DNA from: Arthrobacter sp. U41
GTDB taxonomy: Bacteria > Actinomycetota > Actinomycetes > Actinomycetales > Micrococcaceae
Length of the DNA: 64,000 nucleotides
Direction: 5' to 3'
Assembly: GCF_007679325.1 (NCBI RefSeq)
Contig: NZ_VEGI01000001.1
Location: 1-64,000, forward strand
In this document: piece by piece, positions 53,294-63,194 of the stretch
Layout: each line of letters opens with the position of its first letter
How positions within the stretch are numbered: the stretch's first letter is position 1
Position numbers and translations under genes: made by a program
The notes under the pieces: generated by a model
The model's database searches: none
What the model was told of the DNA's origin: nothing
Seen by the model: only the letters and a program-made list of their open reading frames with translations

Positions 53294-53767
53294 TCAGTCG
53301 GCACGCCGCAGATGCTGCATAAGCGCGTCGAGGATCGGCAGTTGCCCGCTGACCAGTCGGCTGCGGGCCTCGGCCTCCCGGTTCCACTCTGCGCCGTCGA
53401 CTTCGGGGAAATACTGGACGGTTCCGGATCCCTTCGGCCACTCCAGAGGGAACGTGTTGCTCGCGATCCGTTCGGGCGCAAAATCGGCCTCGGCCGCGAA
53501 CACGGTAATGATCTTTCCCGACGGTTGCCGGAAGGCCCCCAGCGGGATGTAGTCGGCGGACGGCGCCGGAGTGCCCATTTCTTCGGCGAACTCCCGCAGG
53601 GCTGCGGTCAGAGGGTCCTCGTCGTCGAGGTATTCGCCCTTGGGAATCGACCAGGCCCGGGCATCCTTGCGCGCCCAGAACGGGCCGCCCATGTGCGCTA
53701 TCCACACCTCCACGTCCCGTCCACCGCGACGGCGATACAGCAAAATGCCCGCACTCCGCACTGTCAT
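53294..53767 (-). CDS. Nudix hydrolase
   Basis: 157 residues from ATG 53767. The Nudix box spans GEYLDDEDPLTAALREF-AEEMG, with the invariant G, E and REFAEE residues. RSAGILLYRRRGGRDVEVWI is the usual N-terminal strand. It would cleave a nucleoside diphosphate linked to X; the subgroup (YfcD-like) is not known. The start overlaps the stop of the 2H phosphoesterase gene by four bases. Confidence 0.92.
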   Translation of the reverse strand: MTVRSAGILLYRRRGGRDVEVWIAHMGGPFWARKDARAWSIPKGEYLDDEDPLTAALREFAEEMGTPAPSADYIPLGAFRQPSGKIITVFAAEADFAPERIASNTFPLEWPKGSGTVQYFPEVDGAEWNREAEARSRLVSGQLPILDALMQHLRRAD

Positions 53768-54402
53768 TGCACGCCACCTGCCCCCGGCAGCCCGAGGTCC
53801 TGGTCCCGGCGTCCTTCCCCGGTGTCCAGACCCGGGAGGAACTGGCGGTTCCGGATCCGCGACGGGCCGCATTCCACCGCCAATGGCTCGATGTTCCAGG
53901 GTCCACGGTCCCTCGACTTGGGCCGGCCCACGGCAATGTGGGGTGTCCAGCGGGGGTACCGGAAACCGAGGGCCTTTGAGCTGAGGATGAAATCATCGAC
54001 GTTGTCCACCAGGAGCGCGTCCAACAGCTCGTGCAGCGCCGTCACGAGGGAGACCTGGTAGTCCCGCACATGCGGCGGCACCTCCACTTCCAGACCGCTC
54101 ACGCGCCCGCCGCCCAGCAGAACCAGCCGCTGCGTCCGGGCGGCGAAGCCTGCCAGCACCGGCAGCCTCTCCAGCCAGGCAACTGTCGTGCCGGCGGCGT
54201 CCCCGGCCGTCGTGTTGCCTTTGGTCCAGTCCGCGATGTCCCGGGCGAAGTCCGCCAGGACACCGATGTGCAGCAGGGTGAGGTGAAGCCCCTGGGGCCG
54301 GCGCAGCGCATCGACGTAGTTGCCCAGTGCCTCGTAGTCCCCGGCCCCCGAACCAACACTGAGCACAGGCACCTCCACCGTGATGCGCGGAGCAGGTTGC
54401 AT
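53764..54402 (-). CDS. 2H phosphoesterase/RNA ligase-like protein
   Basis: 212 residues from ATG 54402, behind GGGAGG. The two H-x-T/S-type motifs are HLTLLH and PHIAVGR, as in 2'-5' RNA ligase and cyclic phosphodiesterase families; the second has A instead of T/S, which may lower or change activity. Coupled with the Nudix gene, a pairing that suggests nucleotide or RNA-end processing. Confidence 0.65.
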   Translation of the reverse strand: MQPAPRITVEVPVLSVGSGAGDYEALGNYVDALRRPQGLHLTLLHIGVLADFARDIADWTKGNTTAGDAAGTTVAWLERLPVLAGFAARTQRLVLLGGGRVSGLEVEVPPHVRDYQVSLVTALHELLDALLVDNVDDFILSSKALGFRYPRWTPHIAVGRPKSRDRGPWNIEPLAVECGPSRIRNRQFLPGLDTGEGRRDQDLGLPGAGGVQ

Positions 54403-54591
54403 TCGGATTCCTCCCGTCCGTGCGGACCGTTGGCTACCCGTGCCATTATCCTCCGGGACTGGCTGACGTACGGAATTCCCGGCCGGCCGAGAAAGCGCGA
54501 CGTGACACAATCAACGCATCATTCACCTCGGATAGCCGCTGACAGATCCTTCAGGGCGGGCGGACCGGTCCCGTGACCACGAAGGAGCCTC

Positions 54592-55800
54592 GTGAGCAGC
54601 CCGATCCAACACCAGAGCGGACCCGATGAGGACGTCGCGGCCATCCCGGCCACCGCGCCGGCGTATCCGCAACTACGGCTCAACAGCGAGGCCCTCGACA
54701 AGAACATCGAGGTGATGGCGGCCTGGTGCCGGCGCCGCAGCGTGGATCTTGCGCCTCATGTCAAGACAACGATGTCCGCACCGATCATCGCCCGCCAGAT
54801 GGCTTCCGGCGCCGTCGGAGTCACCGTCGCCACCGTGGACCAGGTTGCTGCGGTATTGGCCTGGGGGCACCGGCACGTCCTTGTGGCCAACCAGGTGGTC
54901 GATCGGTACGGCCTGACGCGCCTCCGCTCCTGGCTCGAGGAAGATCCTGGCCGGGAGATCCGCTGCTTCGTGGATTCGGCCGCAGGGGTCGAGGCCGCGG
55001 CCCGGGTTTTCGCTCCAGCGGCCGTCAGCCTTGACGTGCTGATCGATGTCGGAACGCCGGGCGGACGCACAGGAACCCGGAGCCTCCACGACGCACTTCG
55101 CATCGCCGCGCAGGTGCGTGGCACGCCCGGCCTCCGGCTCGCCGGGGTTGCCGGTTACGAAGGCGTTGTGCCCAACAGCAGGGCGGAGTCCACCATCGAA
55201 GCCGTCGACCGGCACTGCCGGCTGGTACGGGACGTGTATCTCGCAGCCGCGAAATATTTTGAGACCGCCGCCCCCATCTACTCCATGGGCGGATCCGCGT
55301 TCCCGGATCGGGTCGTGGAGCACCTTCCCGACGACACCCTGGTCCCAGGTACCCGGAAGATCCTCCGGTCAGGCTGCTATGTCACACATGATCACGGCAC
55401 CTACGCCGCCGTGAGCCCGGTCCCGGGCCTCATCCCGGCAGTTTCGGTGCGGGCCGTGGTCCTGTCCGCCCCGGAAGAGGGCATGATCGTCGTCGGTGCC
55501 GGCAAGCGGGACCTCGCCTACGACGCCGGACTGCCGGTCTTCCTCTCAGCCCGCACCGCGGACGGGGACGCCAGGGAAGGGGCAACCGCCGTTGTGCGCA
55601 ACCTCTACGACCATCACGCGGTCCTCACCGGCGCGAGCGGGCTGAATGTCACGGATGTGGTCGACTTCGGGATATCCCACCCCTGCTCGGCCTTCGATCG
55701 CTGGCCTGAATACGTGGTCACCGACCGCAACGGACAGGCCATTGATGTGTGGCGCACGGACTTCCACCGTTCGTCCCTGGGCACGGTCCGGCCCGGCTGA
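54592..55800 (+). CDS. DSD1/D-threonine-aldolase-like PLP enzyme
   Basis: 402 residues. Alanine-racemase-like barrel with PLP lysine in APHVKTTMSAPI (near 58), then a beta domain with the zinc site DFGISHPCSAFDRW (H and C ligands). D-serine dehydratase, D-threonine aldolase and related amino-acid deaminases share this form. Start GTG 54592, with AAGGAG upstream. The exact substrate is unknown. Confidence 0.85.
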   Translation: MSSPIQHQSGPDEDVAAIPATAPAYPQLRLNSEALDKNIEVMAAWCRRRSVDLAPHVKTTMSAPIIARQMASGAVGVTVATVDQVAAVLAWGHRHVLVANQVVDRYGLTRLRSWLEEDPGREIRCFVDSAAGVEAAARVFAPAAVSLDVLIDVGTPGGRTGTRSLHDALRIAAQVRGTPGLRLAGVAGYEGVVPNSRAESTIEAVDRHCRLVRDVYLAAAKYFETAAPIYSMGGSAFPDRVVEHLPDDTLVPGTRKILRSGCYVTHDHGTYAAVSPVPGLIPAVSVRAVVLSAPEEGMIVVGAGKRDLAYDAGLPVFLSARTADGDAREGATAVVRNLYDHHAVLTGASGLNVTDVVDFGISHPCSAFDRWPEYVVTDRNGQAIDVWRTDFHRSSLGTVRPG

Positions 55801-55846
55801 ATTGGCGCCGGCGAATTGCGTTGCTGCCCGGGGCTTCAGGACGGCG

Positions 55847-56743
55847 CTACCGGCCGAAGACCCGGAACAGGAGGAGCCGGGCGGACTGGGCCGCGGACTC
55901 CCGCCGGCAGGGCCCGTTCCAGATGATGAAGTTGGCGAACCGGTGGGCGCCGGGGCGGTCTGCAACACGGGCGGCCGCGTCCCGGACCGTGTGCAGATCC
56001 CGGACCGTGAGCGGCAGGGGAGCCTCCTCGGGGTGCCAGGTTGAGCCGAGCGGAAAGTCCCGGAACTGGCGGGTGGACATCTCGATGTGGGCGCCAAGGA
56101 CCACGGTGACCGGATGCGCGGCGCTGAAATCGCAGAGGGTGTGGAGCGACTCCTGAAAGGCCGGAAAATCCTGGACATAGAGCCGGCCCGGGTAGACGGT
56201 GTCACCGGTGAGAAGCATGCCCGTGTCCTCGTCGTGGATGGCAATGGCGGACGGATGGTGCCCCGGCGTCGGGATCACCTCAAGCACCCGCCCGCCAAGG
56301 TCAAAGCGTGCCGTGCCCCGGGGCCAGTTGCTGATCCCGAAGAACGCGGCGACGTCTTGGGCCGAGTGTCCCACCACCCGGGTGTGGGCCCGGTCCGTGA
56401 ACTGCCCGTCGCCGGCGACATGATCCCCGTGGGCGTGGGAGTGGGCTACGACGAGTTCATAGCCATCCCGGGGATGCCCTCGCAGCCATTCCTCGATGAG
56501 TGCGTCGACGGTGGCCCGCAGCGGAAACCGGGTGGCGTCCGCCGTCGCGCCCGTATCCAAGAGGAGGGCGCGGTCCGCACCGAACAGCAGGTAGAGGAAC
56601 GGCGCTTCGAAGTTGTCCGCGATGCTTTGCCGGAGCAGCACCGTGTTGGGTGCCGCCCGGTGCACCTGGATCGCCGGCGCCGCGCTGCGCCGATGCGAGC
56701 GCATCCCCGGGTACCAGCGCACGTCAAAATCAAGATCCGTCAC
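55847..56743 (-). CDS. MBL-fold metallohydrolase
   Basis: 298 residues. HSHAHGDHVAGD is the metal-binding loop, and PTPGHHPSAIAIHD and LLTGDTVYPGRLYV follow, so a binuclear zinc site is likely. It lies convergent with the DSD1-type gene. General hydrolase of the lactonase/glyoxalase-II group; substrate unknown. Confidence 0.88.
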   Translation of the reverse strand: MTDLDFDVRWYPGMRSHRRSAAPAIQVHRAAPNTVLLRQSIADNFEAPFLYLLFGADRALLLDTGATADATRFPLRATVDALIEEWLRGHPRDGYELVVAHSHAHGDHVAGDGQFTDRAHTRVVGHSAQDVAAFFGISNWPRGTARFDLGGRVLEVIPTPGHHPSAIAIHDEDTGMLLTGDTVYPGRLYVQDFPAFQESLHTLCDFSAAHPVTVVLGAHIEMSTRQFRDFPLGSTWHPEEAPLPLTVRDLHTVRDAAARVADRPGAHRFANFIIWNGPCRRESAAQSARLLLFRVFGR

Positions 56744-57254
56744 GGCTCTACTATCGCAGGCACGGCTCCGGCGGATTCCGTGGCGGCCCGCGCGCCGACG
56801 ATTTCACCTGCGCGCCCGGCTCTCCAAACCGCCACCGGATCCGCAGCAAAGCGGTAGTACCAGACAGGCAAGGGGCCGACGACGGCTGGGGGAGAGAACC
56901 CCGGTCTCAGAGGGCTCTCAAGCGTCGCCGGCCCCGTCTCACACCGGACCCCCAACGCTCCGGCAAGCAAAGTAGCCGGTCCAACACCCTGCTGAGTTCG
57001 GCAGTGGTGCGGACCTATTACTATTCAACACCCTGCGTGCCGTATCGGGGAGAGAGACCTGATGCCAACTGTGGAGGGTTGTTGGGCGTGGAGGTTTCAT
57101 CCCTGGCGGGTGACGGCACTGCGCCGAGGTGGTCATAGCGTGGGGGTACTCCGGAATGGAGCAGCCGACGTGGTGGCACTTCGCCCGGCCAGGACGAAAC
57201 GCCGGTCACGGAGGCACTCGATGACCCTCAACCCCCGGGGAAGCGAAGTGAGCG
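56744..57254. other. 511-base divergent intergenic region
   Basis: CAACACCCTGC occurs twice, at 56982-56992 and 57026-57036, 44 bases apart, flanking an AT-rich stretch (ACCTATTACTATT). This spacing suits paired sites of a regulator or a promoter region for the membrane gene. A frame from 57062 overlaps the start of the next gene and looks like a shadow. Confidence 0.4.
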
Positions 57255-58388
57255 ATGTTGGCCCTGAAGAGAAACGCTGCAGTCACCTCAGAATCCCGGG
57301 CGCTGGTCATCGGCGGCGCGGGCTTTCTTATCCTCGGCATGATTGCGTTCCTGCTGGTGGGGCGTGAACCCGTTGCGTTGTCCGGGCGGGGGTCGGTGGG
57401 CGACATCGCTGCGCTTGGGACGGCCGTCCTCGGCGCAGCAGCCGCCGTGATCGGGTCCCTGCAACGGCAGGCGCATGACGCTCCGACCGCCCCCGGCAGG
57501 GCCCGGACACGCAACATCATCGACATCTCCGCGCTCGCGCTGGCCCATGCCTGCATCTTCCTGCTCGGCTGGCTGGCGTTGTTCTCAATCTTCCAGCGGG
57601 CGTTCGTGGGCGCAGTGCTGTACCCCGTGGCAGCGGCAATCCTCGTCGGGGTCACCGGAGCGATCAGTGCTTATACCGCGTACCTGTCGACAGTCACCAT
57701 GAACGCCTACCGTCTCGCCGCGCTCCTCGCCGTATTCCTCGTCACGGGTGTATTGACGAGCATGCTCACCGCAGAAGACCCGCAGTGGTGGCAGGAGAAC
57801 CTCAGTGCCCTCGGCATGAGCTCCGGGGTCTCCGGGGTGGCGTTCAACCTCACGCTGATCGTCGCCGGCGTTGTGGTCACAACCCTGGCCGGGTACTCCA
57901 CAAGGACGCTAGAATCGACGGCGAAGACCGCGCCCACGCGCCGCCGGGTGCGGCATCTGGAAGGCGGAATCATCCTCATCGGCATCCTCCTCGCCTGCGT
58001 GGGGCTGTTTCCGGTGGACGAGCAGTTCTGGCTCCACACCGCGTCAGCGTCCGGCATGGTGGTGGTGTTTGGGACCCTGGTTGTCCGCATGCGCTCGCTG
58101 GTTCCCTCGCTCCCGGCGACCTTCCACGTGTTGGGGCTGGTGTTCCTGGCGGTCATCGCCTTCGCCGTGCTGATGTACTTCCCGTTCGGCTACTACAACC
58201 TCACCGCCGTGGAGCTCATCGCTGCCTCGCTGGTCTTCGCCTGGCTGATCGTCCTGATCCGCAACCTGGCCGCCGTCGACGCGGACCAACTCGCCGTCAG
58301 CGCGCCGGCCCGCCCCCCGCTCGCACGCACTGACACCGCCGCGCAGGCTGCGGCGCCCGGAACGGACAGGACCGCCGCGGACTCCTGA
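57255..58388 (+). CDS. Ten-to-eleven-helix membrane protein, unknown
   Basis: 377 residues, ATG 57255. Ten or eleven hydrophobic helices, for example AGFLILGMIAFLLVG, LALAHACIFLLGWLALFSIF and LGLVFLAVIAFAVLMYFPFG. The pattern resembles DUF998-like or ABC-2-unrelated membrane proteins; not recognised with confidence. The SulP gene starts 14 bases after its stop, so they form one transcript and may act together. Confidence 0.65.
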   Translation: MLALKRNAAVTSESRALVIGGAGFLILGMIAFLLVGREPVALSGRGSVGDIAALGTAVLGAAAAVIGSLQRQAHDAPTAPGRARTRNIIDISALALAHACIFLLGWLALFSIFQRAFVGAVLYPVAAAILVGVTGAISAYTAYLSTVTMNAYRLAALLAVFLVTGVLTSMLTAEDPQWWQENLSALGMSSGVSGVAFNLTLIVAGVVVTTLAGYSTRTLESTAKTAPTRRRVRHLEGGIILIGILLACVGLFPVDEQFWLHTASASGMVVVFGTLVVRMRSLVPSLPATFHVLGLVFLAVIAFAVLMYFPFGYYNLTAVELIAASLVFAWLIVLIRNLAAVDADQLAVSAPARPPLARTDTAAQAAAPGTDRTAADS

Positions 58389-58402
58389 TCGGAAGGCAGT
58401 AG

Positions 58403-60139
58403 GTGGAACAAGGCAAGAAGAAGCCGCAGCGCGGGCGCCTGACAGGGTTGCCCATCCTTGGCCAGCTCCGCACCTACGACCGAGCCTGGCTGAGGGGCGA
58501 CCTGATCGCCGGGGTGACCGTCGCGGCCCTGATCGTCCCCAAGAACCTCGGCTACGCCGGGATCGCGGGAATCCCGCTGCAGAACGGCCTGTATGCCGCG
58601 GCAGCCGGCGCGATCGTATACGGGGCACTGGGTTCCTGCCGGCAGATCTCGATGGGTCCCAGCTCAGGACTGGCGGCCGTGGCCGCGAGCGCCGTGCTCG
58701 CTGCCGGCATCAGCAACGAGCAGGATGCCGCCTCGTTTGTTGCGGGCATCACCCTCGCTTCCGGAATTTTGTTTCTGCTCCTGGCCGTCCTCAGGATGGG
58801 ATGGATTGCCCAGTTCCTCTCGCGGGCGGTGGTCACCGGGTTCCTCTTCGGTGCGGCGATCGACGTCGTCATCGGGGAGCTCCCGAAACTGACCGGGACC
58901 GAGGTCACCGGATCCAATCCGATGCAGGAACTGCGGTCATGGCTTGGGACCCTGGGCGAGGCACACCTGACCACCGTCGTGGTGGGTGTCATCGCCCTGA
59001 TCGTGGTTTTCGTTCTGAAGGCGATCGCGCCCACGATCCCCGGAGCCCTGGTCCTGGTGGTGGGCGGGCTGCTGGCGGCGGCCGTGTTCGACCTTGGCGC
59101 CAAGGGGGTGGCGCTGGTAGGTGACGTGCCCAGCGGGCTGCCGTCGCCCGAGCTCCCCGACGGTCAGCTGATGTGGGACAACGTGGAAACCGTCGCGATT
59201 GCGGCGGTGGCGCTGGTCCTGATCGGCTTTTCGCAGACGGCGGGAGACGCGCGGGCGTTCGCCGCCAAGCACCGCTACCGGATTGACATCAACCAGGAGT
59301 CCATCGCCCAGTCGTTTGCCAACATGGCCGCGGGCGTCTTCAAGGGGATGCCCGTCTCGACGAGTCTCTCAGCGAGTTCGCTCAACGACCACTCCGGAGC
59401 GAAGACCGGCCTGGCCTCCCTCACCTCCGGAGTCACCGTCCTGCTCACGCTGTTGTTCCTGGCGCCGCTCTTTTCGATCCTCCCCAAGCCGGTGCTTGCG
59501 GCGCTCATCATCGAGGCAGTTGTTATGGGCATGATGAACGTGCCGGAGATGCGGCGGCTGGCGCGGGTGCAAAGGTTTGATTTCTGGATTGCCGTCGCAG
59601 CCATTGCCGGCACCCTGATCTTCGGTGTGCTGGCGGGAGTCATCATTGGAATCGGACTTTCGCTCCTCTGGCTGATCGGTGTGGCCACGCACCCGCAGAT
59701 GCCCGTCCTCGGTCGGGAGCGGGGCACACAGGTCTTCCGGGAAGTGGATGATCACCCCGGTGACGAGGTGATTCCCGGCGTGGCGGTCATCCGGTTTGAC
59801 GGCGGTCTCTTCTTCGCCACCGCCGATGCCCTGGAGGACCGTCTGCGCGACGTCATCCACTCCACTCACGGGATTACCGGCATCGTGCTGGACTGCGCAG
59901 GGATCAACTTCGTCGACTCCCAAGGCACGGCGAAGATGGCGGAAATTGTGAAACTTGCGCGTGAGGCCGGTGTTAACCTGCGGCTCGCCCGGCTGAAACC
60001 CGCGGTCCGGGCCACCCTGGCCCGGGACGGCGTGATAGAACGCATCGGCGAGGGCATGATCCACGGCAACATCTTCAGGGCCGTGGAGGCTGAACAGGCC
60101 GCCGTCGAACGGCGTCGGGAAGGGGACCTCAACGGGTAA
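58403..60139 (+). CDS. SulP-family anion transporter with STAS domain
   Basis: 578 residues from GTG 58403. SulP core of about 10-14 helices with AALIVPKNLGYAGIAGIPLQ and MGPSSGLAAVAASA. C-terminal STAS domain at about 450-560 (GITGIVLDCAGINFVDSQG). Carries sulfate or bicarbonate in the family. The long gene is clearly intact. It follows the unknown membrane gene. Confidence 0.92.
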   Translation: MEQGKKKPQRGRLTGLPILGQLRTYDRAWLRGDLIAGVTVAALIVPKNLGYAGIAGIPLQNGLYAAAAGAIVYGALGSCRQISMGPSSGLAAVAASAVLAAGISNEQDAASFVAGITLASGILFLLLAVLRMGWIAQFLSRAVVTGFLFGAAIDVVIGELPKLTGTEVTGSNPMQELRSWLGTLGEAHLTTVVVGVIALIVVFVLKAIAPTIPGALVLVVGGLLAAAVFDLGAKGVALVGDVPSGLPSPELPDGQLMWDNVETVAIAAVALVLIGFSQTAGDARAFAAKHRYRIDINQESIAQSFANMAAGVFKGMPVSTSLSASSLNDHSGAKTGLASLTSGVTVLLTLLFLAPLFSILPKPVLAALIIEAVVMGMMNVPEMRRLARVQRFDFWIAVAAIAGTLIFGVLAGVIIGIGLSLLWLIGVATHPQMPVLGRERGTQVFREVDDHPGDEVIPGVAVIRFDGGLFFATADALEDRLRDVIHSTHGITGIVLDCAGINFVDSQGTAKMAEIVKLAREAGVNLRLARLKPAVRATLARDGVIERIGEGMIHGNIFRAVEAEQAAVERRREGDLNG

Positions 60140-60255
60140 TACCCCCGGGCCACGCCGGATCCGGCAGCAACCTCATGCCCCGGGAATGATTTGCCCGCCG
60201 CGTCCCATGCCTAGTTTTAGGGTAGTACGCCCTTCTAGCCGGGAGACGATGGCAG

Positions 60256-61851
60256 ATGAACCCACCCCAAGGCGGCGATACCCAGACGGAACCGTTCAAT
60301 GGCAGGCTCGCCCTGCTGTTGGCCATGGCGATGTTTGTGCTGGTCGTCGACACCTCGATTATGAATGTCTCGATCTCTGCGGTGGTGGAGGACATCGGCT
60401 CGACTGTCAGCGGCCTCCAGTCAGCGATTGCGCTCGAGGCGCTGGTTTCCGCCGCCTTTATCTTGATCGGCGGAAAAATCGGCGACCTGATCGGGCGCAA
60501 GCGCGCATATGTAATCGGGCTCGTCTGCTATGCCGTCGGTGCCATATCGATGACGTTGGCTCAGAGCCTGCTCCCGATCATCATCTTTTGGGCCGTCATT
60601 GGCGGGCTTGGTGCCTCGCTCCTGCTGCCGGCCATGCAGTCCCTCATCCACGGAAATTTCGAGGGCGCGGCGCAGAAGCGGGTCTACGCCCTGGTGGGCG
60701 CGTCGGCTGCGATTGCCGCCGCTGTGGGGCCCCTGCTCGGCGGGTTCATCACCACGTTCCTCTCCTGGCGCGTCGCCTTTATGCTGGAGGCCGTCATCAT
60801 TGCGGTGGTGCTGTCCGGCATCAAGCTGGTTCATGATGTCCCGTACCTGGGGCCCCGATCGCTGGATCTCTTCGGGTCGCTGCTGTCCATCGTCGGCATG
60901 GGCGGGATCGTGCTTGGCATTCTGGTCTGGCAGGAGGGCGGCGAAGCGGTGGGCGCCCTACTGGCCGTCGGTGCGGTCGGACTGGGCAGCCTGATCTACT
61001 GGCTCGTCAGGCGCAAACGCCAAGGCAAGGCGGCCCTGCTGGACCCGGATTTGTTCCAGTCAAAAGCCTTCCGCTTTGGCGCCACGGGACAGATGCTTCA
61101 GCAGGTCGCGCTCGGCGGCACCATGATCGTGCTGCCCATCTACCTTCAGATGGTGCTCGGATACAACGCCATGCAGGCAGGGTTGTCTATCGCGCCACTT
61201 TCGCTGACCATGTTCGGGGTCGCAATGCTTGCCGGCAAGCGGGCCGGCACGCGCCGCCCTGCCAGCCTTATCCGGTGGGGTTTCCTGCTCTTGGTCCTGG
61301 GACTGGTGGTGCTGGTCCCGATCGTGCCGCGCGCGGACTCCGGCTGGTGGCTCCTGGTGCCGCTGATCATTTCGGGATGCGGCCTGGGGCTGCTGGTATC
61401 CCAGCTCAACAACTACACTCTGTCCCCGATCTCCGACGAGCGGGTCAGCGAAGCAGCCAGCGTCAACTCGGCCTCGGGGTCGTTCGGTTTGTCCCTGGGG
61501 CTCGCGTTCGCCGGCGGCATTATGCTGGCATCGCTCTCGACGATCTTCATCGGCATGGCGACGTCCAGCACGGTTCTTGCGCCGGACCAGCAGCAGCAGG
61601 TCGCTCAGACCCTGGAACAGGACGCGCAGGTGTTGAGCAATACGCAGCTCGAGGAACTCCTTGCAGGCCAAACGGAGGAAGTGAGTGACGAAATCATCCG
61701 GATCAACACCGAAGCCCGGCCCCTTGCCCTCCAGATCGCCCTGGTGGTTCCGATCCTGGCCGGCCTGATCGGTCTGTTCACGTCCTTCCGCATGATGAGA
61801 CTCCCCGATCCCAAGGCTTCCGGTGCAGGGGAAGGCGCAATTCTGGGGTGA
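60256..61851 (+). CDS. DHA2-type MFS exporter (EmrB/QacA family)
   Basis: 531 residues, 14 helices. VDTSIMNVSISAVVEDIG and GGKIGDLIGRKRAY are the helix 1 and loop 2-3 motifs of DHA2 drug/H+ antiporters. A charged segment (LEQDAQVLSNTQLEELL) precedes the last helix. Likely drug or toxin efflux; substrate unknown. It stands alone. Confidence 0.9.
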   Translation: MNPPQGGDTQTEPFNGRLALLLAMAMFVLVVDTSIMNVSISAVVEDIGSTVSGLQSAIALEALVSAAFILIGGKIGDLIGRKRAYVIGLVCYAVGAISMTLAQSLLPIIIFWAVIGGLGASLLLPAMQSLIHGNFEGAAQKRVYALVGASAAIAAAVGPLLGGFITTFLSWRVAFMLEAVIIAVVLSGIKLVHDVPYLGPRSLDLFGSLLSIVGMGGIVLGILVWQEGGEAVGALLAVGAVGLGSLIYWLVRRKRQGKAALLDPDLFQSKAFRFGATGQMLQQVALGGTMIVLPIYLQMVLGYNAMQAGLSIAPLSLTMFGVAMLAGKRAGTRRPASLIRWGFLLLVLGLVVLVPIVPRADSGWWLLVPLIISGCGLGLLVSQLNNYTLSPISDERVSEAASVNSASGSFGLSLGLAFAGGIMLASLSTIFIGMATSSTVLAPDQQQQVAQTLEQDAQVLSNTQLEELLAGQTEEVSDEIIRINTEARPLALQIALVVPILAGLIGLFTSFRMMRLPDPKASGAGEGAILG

Positions 61852-62042
61852 GCATTTGCTGACCGCATTGCCTGGATTTCACCCCCGGTGGATGAGGAAA
61901 AGCGCGGCACCCGGGACGGAGAATGCTTGTACCTGCCAGTGGTGAGTCTGCCAGTCCACGACCCAGACCTGCAGTTAGCTCCATTCCCACCAAGGCCGAG
62001 TACCCGTACAAAAGCCGCATCAACTGAAAGTAGGGAAGCCAC

Positions 62043-62429
62043 ATGAGTTTCTGGGAGAACTTTTGGAATATTTTCTGGTGGTTCATTTATGTCTATGCAT
62101 TCTTCGCTTTCCTGTTCGCGCTGTTCGTGATCATCAGTGACATATTCCGGGACAAGCAGCTGAACGGCTGGCTGAAAGCCGTCTGGCTCCTGTTCCTGGC
62201 GTTCCTGCCGTTCCTGAGTGTGCTGGTGTACCTGATTGCCCGTGGCAAGGGCTTGACGGAGCGGGCAGCTGAACGATCCCGCCAGAACCGGGAAGCCACC
62301 AACGCCTATATACGCGAGGCCGCCGCGGCAAGCCCGACCGAGGAGATTGCCAAAGCCAAGGCACTCCTGGACGCCGGAACCATCAGCCCCGACGAGTTTC
62401 AAAAGATCAAGAGCAGCGTGCTGGTCTGA
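62043..62429 (+). CDS. Small membrane protein with PLDc_N and SHOCT-like parts
   Basis: 128 residues. Two N-terminal helices (FIYVYAFFAFLFALFVIIS; LKAVWLLFLAFLPFLSVLVY) as in the phospholipase D N-terminal/cardiolipin-synthase-like module. The C-terminal segment EEIAKAKALLDAGTISPDEF is SHOCT-like. Function unknown. ATG 62043 follows AGGGAAGCC. Confidence 0.8.
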   Translation: MSFWENFWNIFWWFIYVYAFFAFLFALFVIISDIFRDKQLNGWLKAVWLLFLAFLPFLSVLVYLIARGKGLTERAAERSRQNREATNAYIREAAAASPTEEIAKAKALLDAGTISPDEFQKIKSSVLV

Positions 62430-62446
62430 CGTAGCAGCAACCGCTA

Positions 62447-62482
62447 AGGAGCGCCCCGCGATTTTTATCGCTGGGCGCTCCT
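62447..62482. terminator. Bidirectional hairpin terminator
   Basis: Outer arms AGGAGCGCC and GGCGCTCCT, then an inner stem GCGAT/ATCGC around TTTT, separated by a 2x2 mismatch. It lies between two convergent genes, so it can end both transcripts. Confidence 0.8.
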
Positions 62483-62489
62483 GCTTCGT

Positions 62490-63155
62490 TCAAAGCTGAA
62501 TGATCGAGTAGCCGATGATGAATATCCCGATGGTCAGTGTTGCGATTGCGGCAACCGTCTGCCCGTTCCGCTGCATCCACGTGTAGGTGGCCGTCAGCGG
62601 TACTTCAGCCCGCTCCGGGGACTTCAGCCATATGGCAATCGGCACGACGACGGCTGACTGGGTCACGACGGCGTACGCGACCACCAGCAAAGCTCCCTGG
62701 AACAGCGGCGGTTCCTGAACGCTGATCACAGCACCGGCCGCGACGGCGAGCAGGAGCGCCTTGGGTCGGAGGTTCAGGCCCAGGCCCAGGACAGCGAACT
62801 CCCACGGGCGGGCGGATTGGAACCTCGTTTTGAGTTTCCCGACGACCGCGCTGTCCGTCTGGCTTCTATGGGAGAAGAGGTAAATGGCGTAGCCAATAAG
62901 CAAGAGGCCGACCACCAGGCCAATCTGGGCCAGCAGTTCGTCCTGCCTCAACGTTGGCCGGCCAGGCAGGAGCTGCAGCCCGACGGCCGAAAGGCCAACA
63001 ACCACGATCGACCCGGCGACACTGCCGATCAGGAAGGGCAGGGCACCGCGGCGTGGATCGGGGGAGAGCAGGATCATGATGGTGATGCTCACGGGCACGG
63101 TGCTGATCGCCCCTGCGAGGCCGAACAGCATGAGGCTCGTGACGATGCTCAGCAC
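62490..63155 (-). CDS. GAP (Sap) family membrane protein
   Basis: 221 residues from GTG 63155 (weak ribosome site; a frame start at 63179 is an alternative). Six helices with ISTVPVSITIMILLSPDPRRG and GLGLNLRPKALLLAVAAGAV, as in the Sap/GAP family, known from mycobacterial glycolipid export. Function in this host is unknown. Confidence 0.8.
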   Translation of the reverse strand: MLSIVTSLMLFGLAGAISTVPVSITIMILLSPDPRRGALPFLIGSVAGSIVVVGLSAVGLQLLPGRPTLRQDELLAQIGLVVGLLLIGYAIYLFSHRSQTDSAVVGKLKTRFQSARPWEFAVLGLGLNLRPKALLLAVAAGAVISVQEPPLFQGALLVVAYAVVTQSAVVVPIAIWLKSPERAEVPLTATYTWMQRNGQTVAAIATLTIGIFIIGYSIIQL

Positions 63156-63194
63156 CTGACGGTCACCCGGCTTGCACACTCACCCAACGGCATG

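Noticed and set aside
57062..57367. Small protein before the unknown membrane gene
   Set aside because: Overlaps the next gene start and shows shadow composition.
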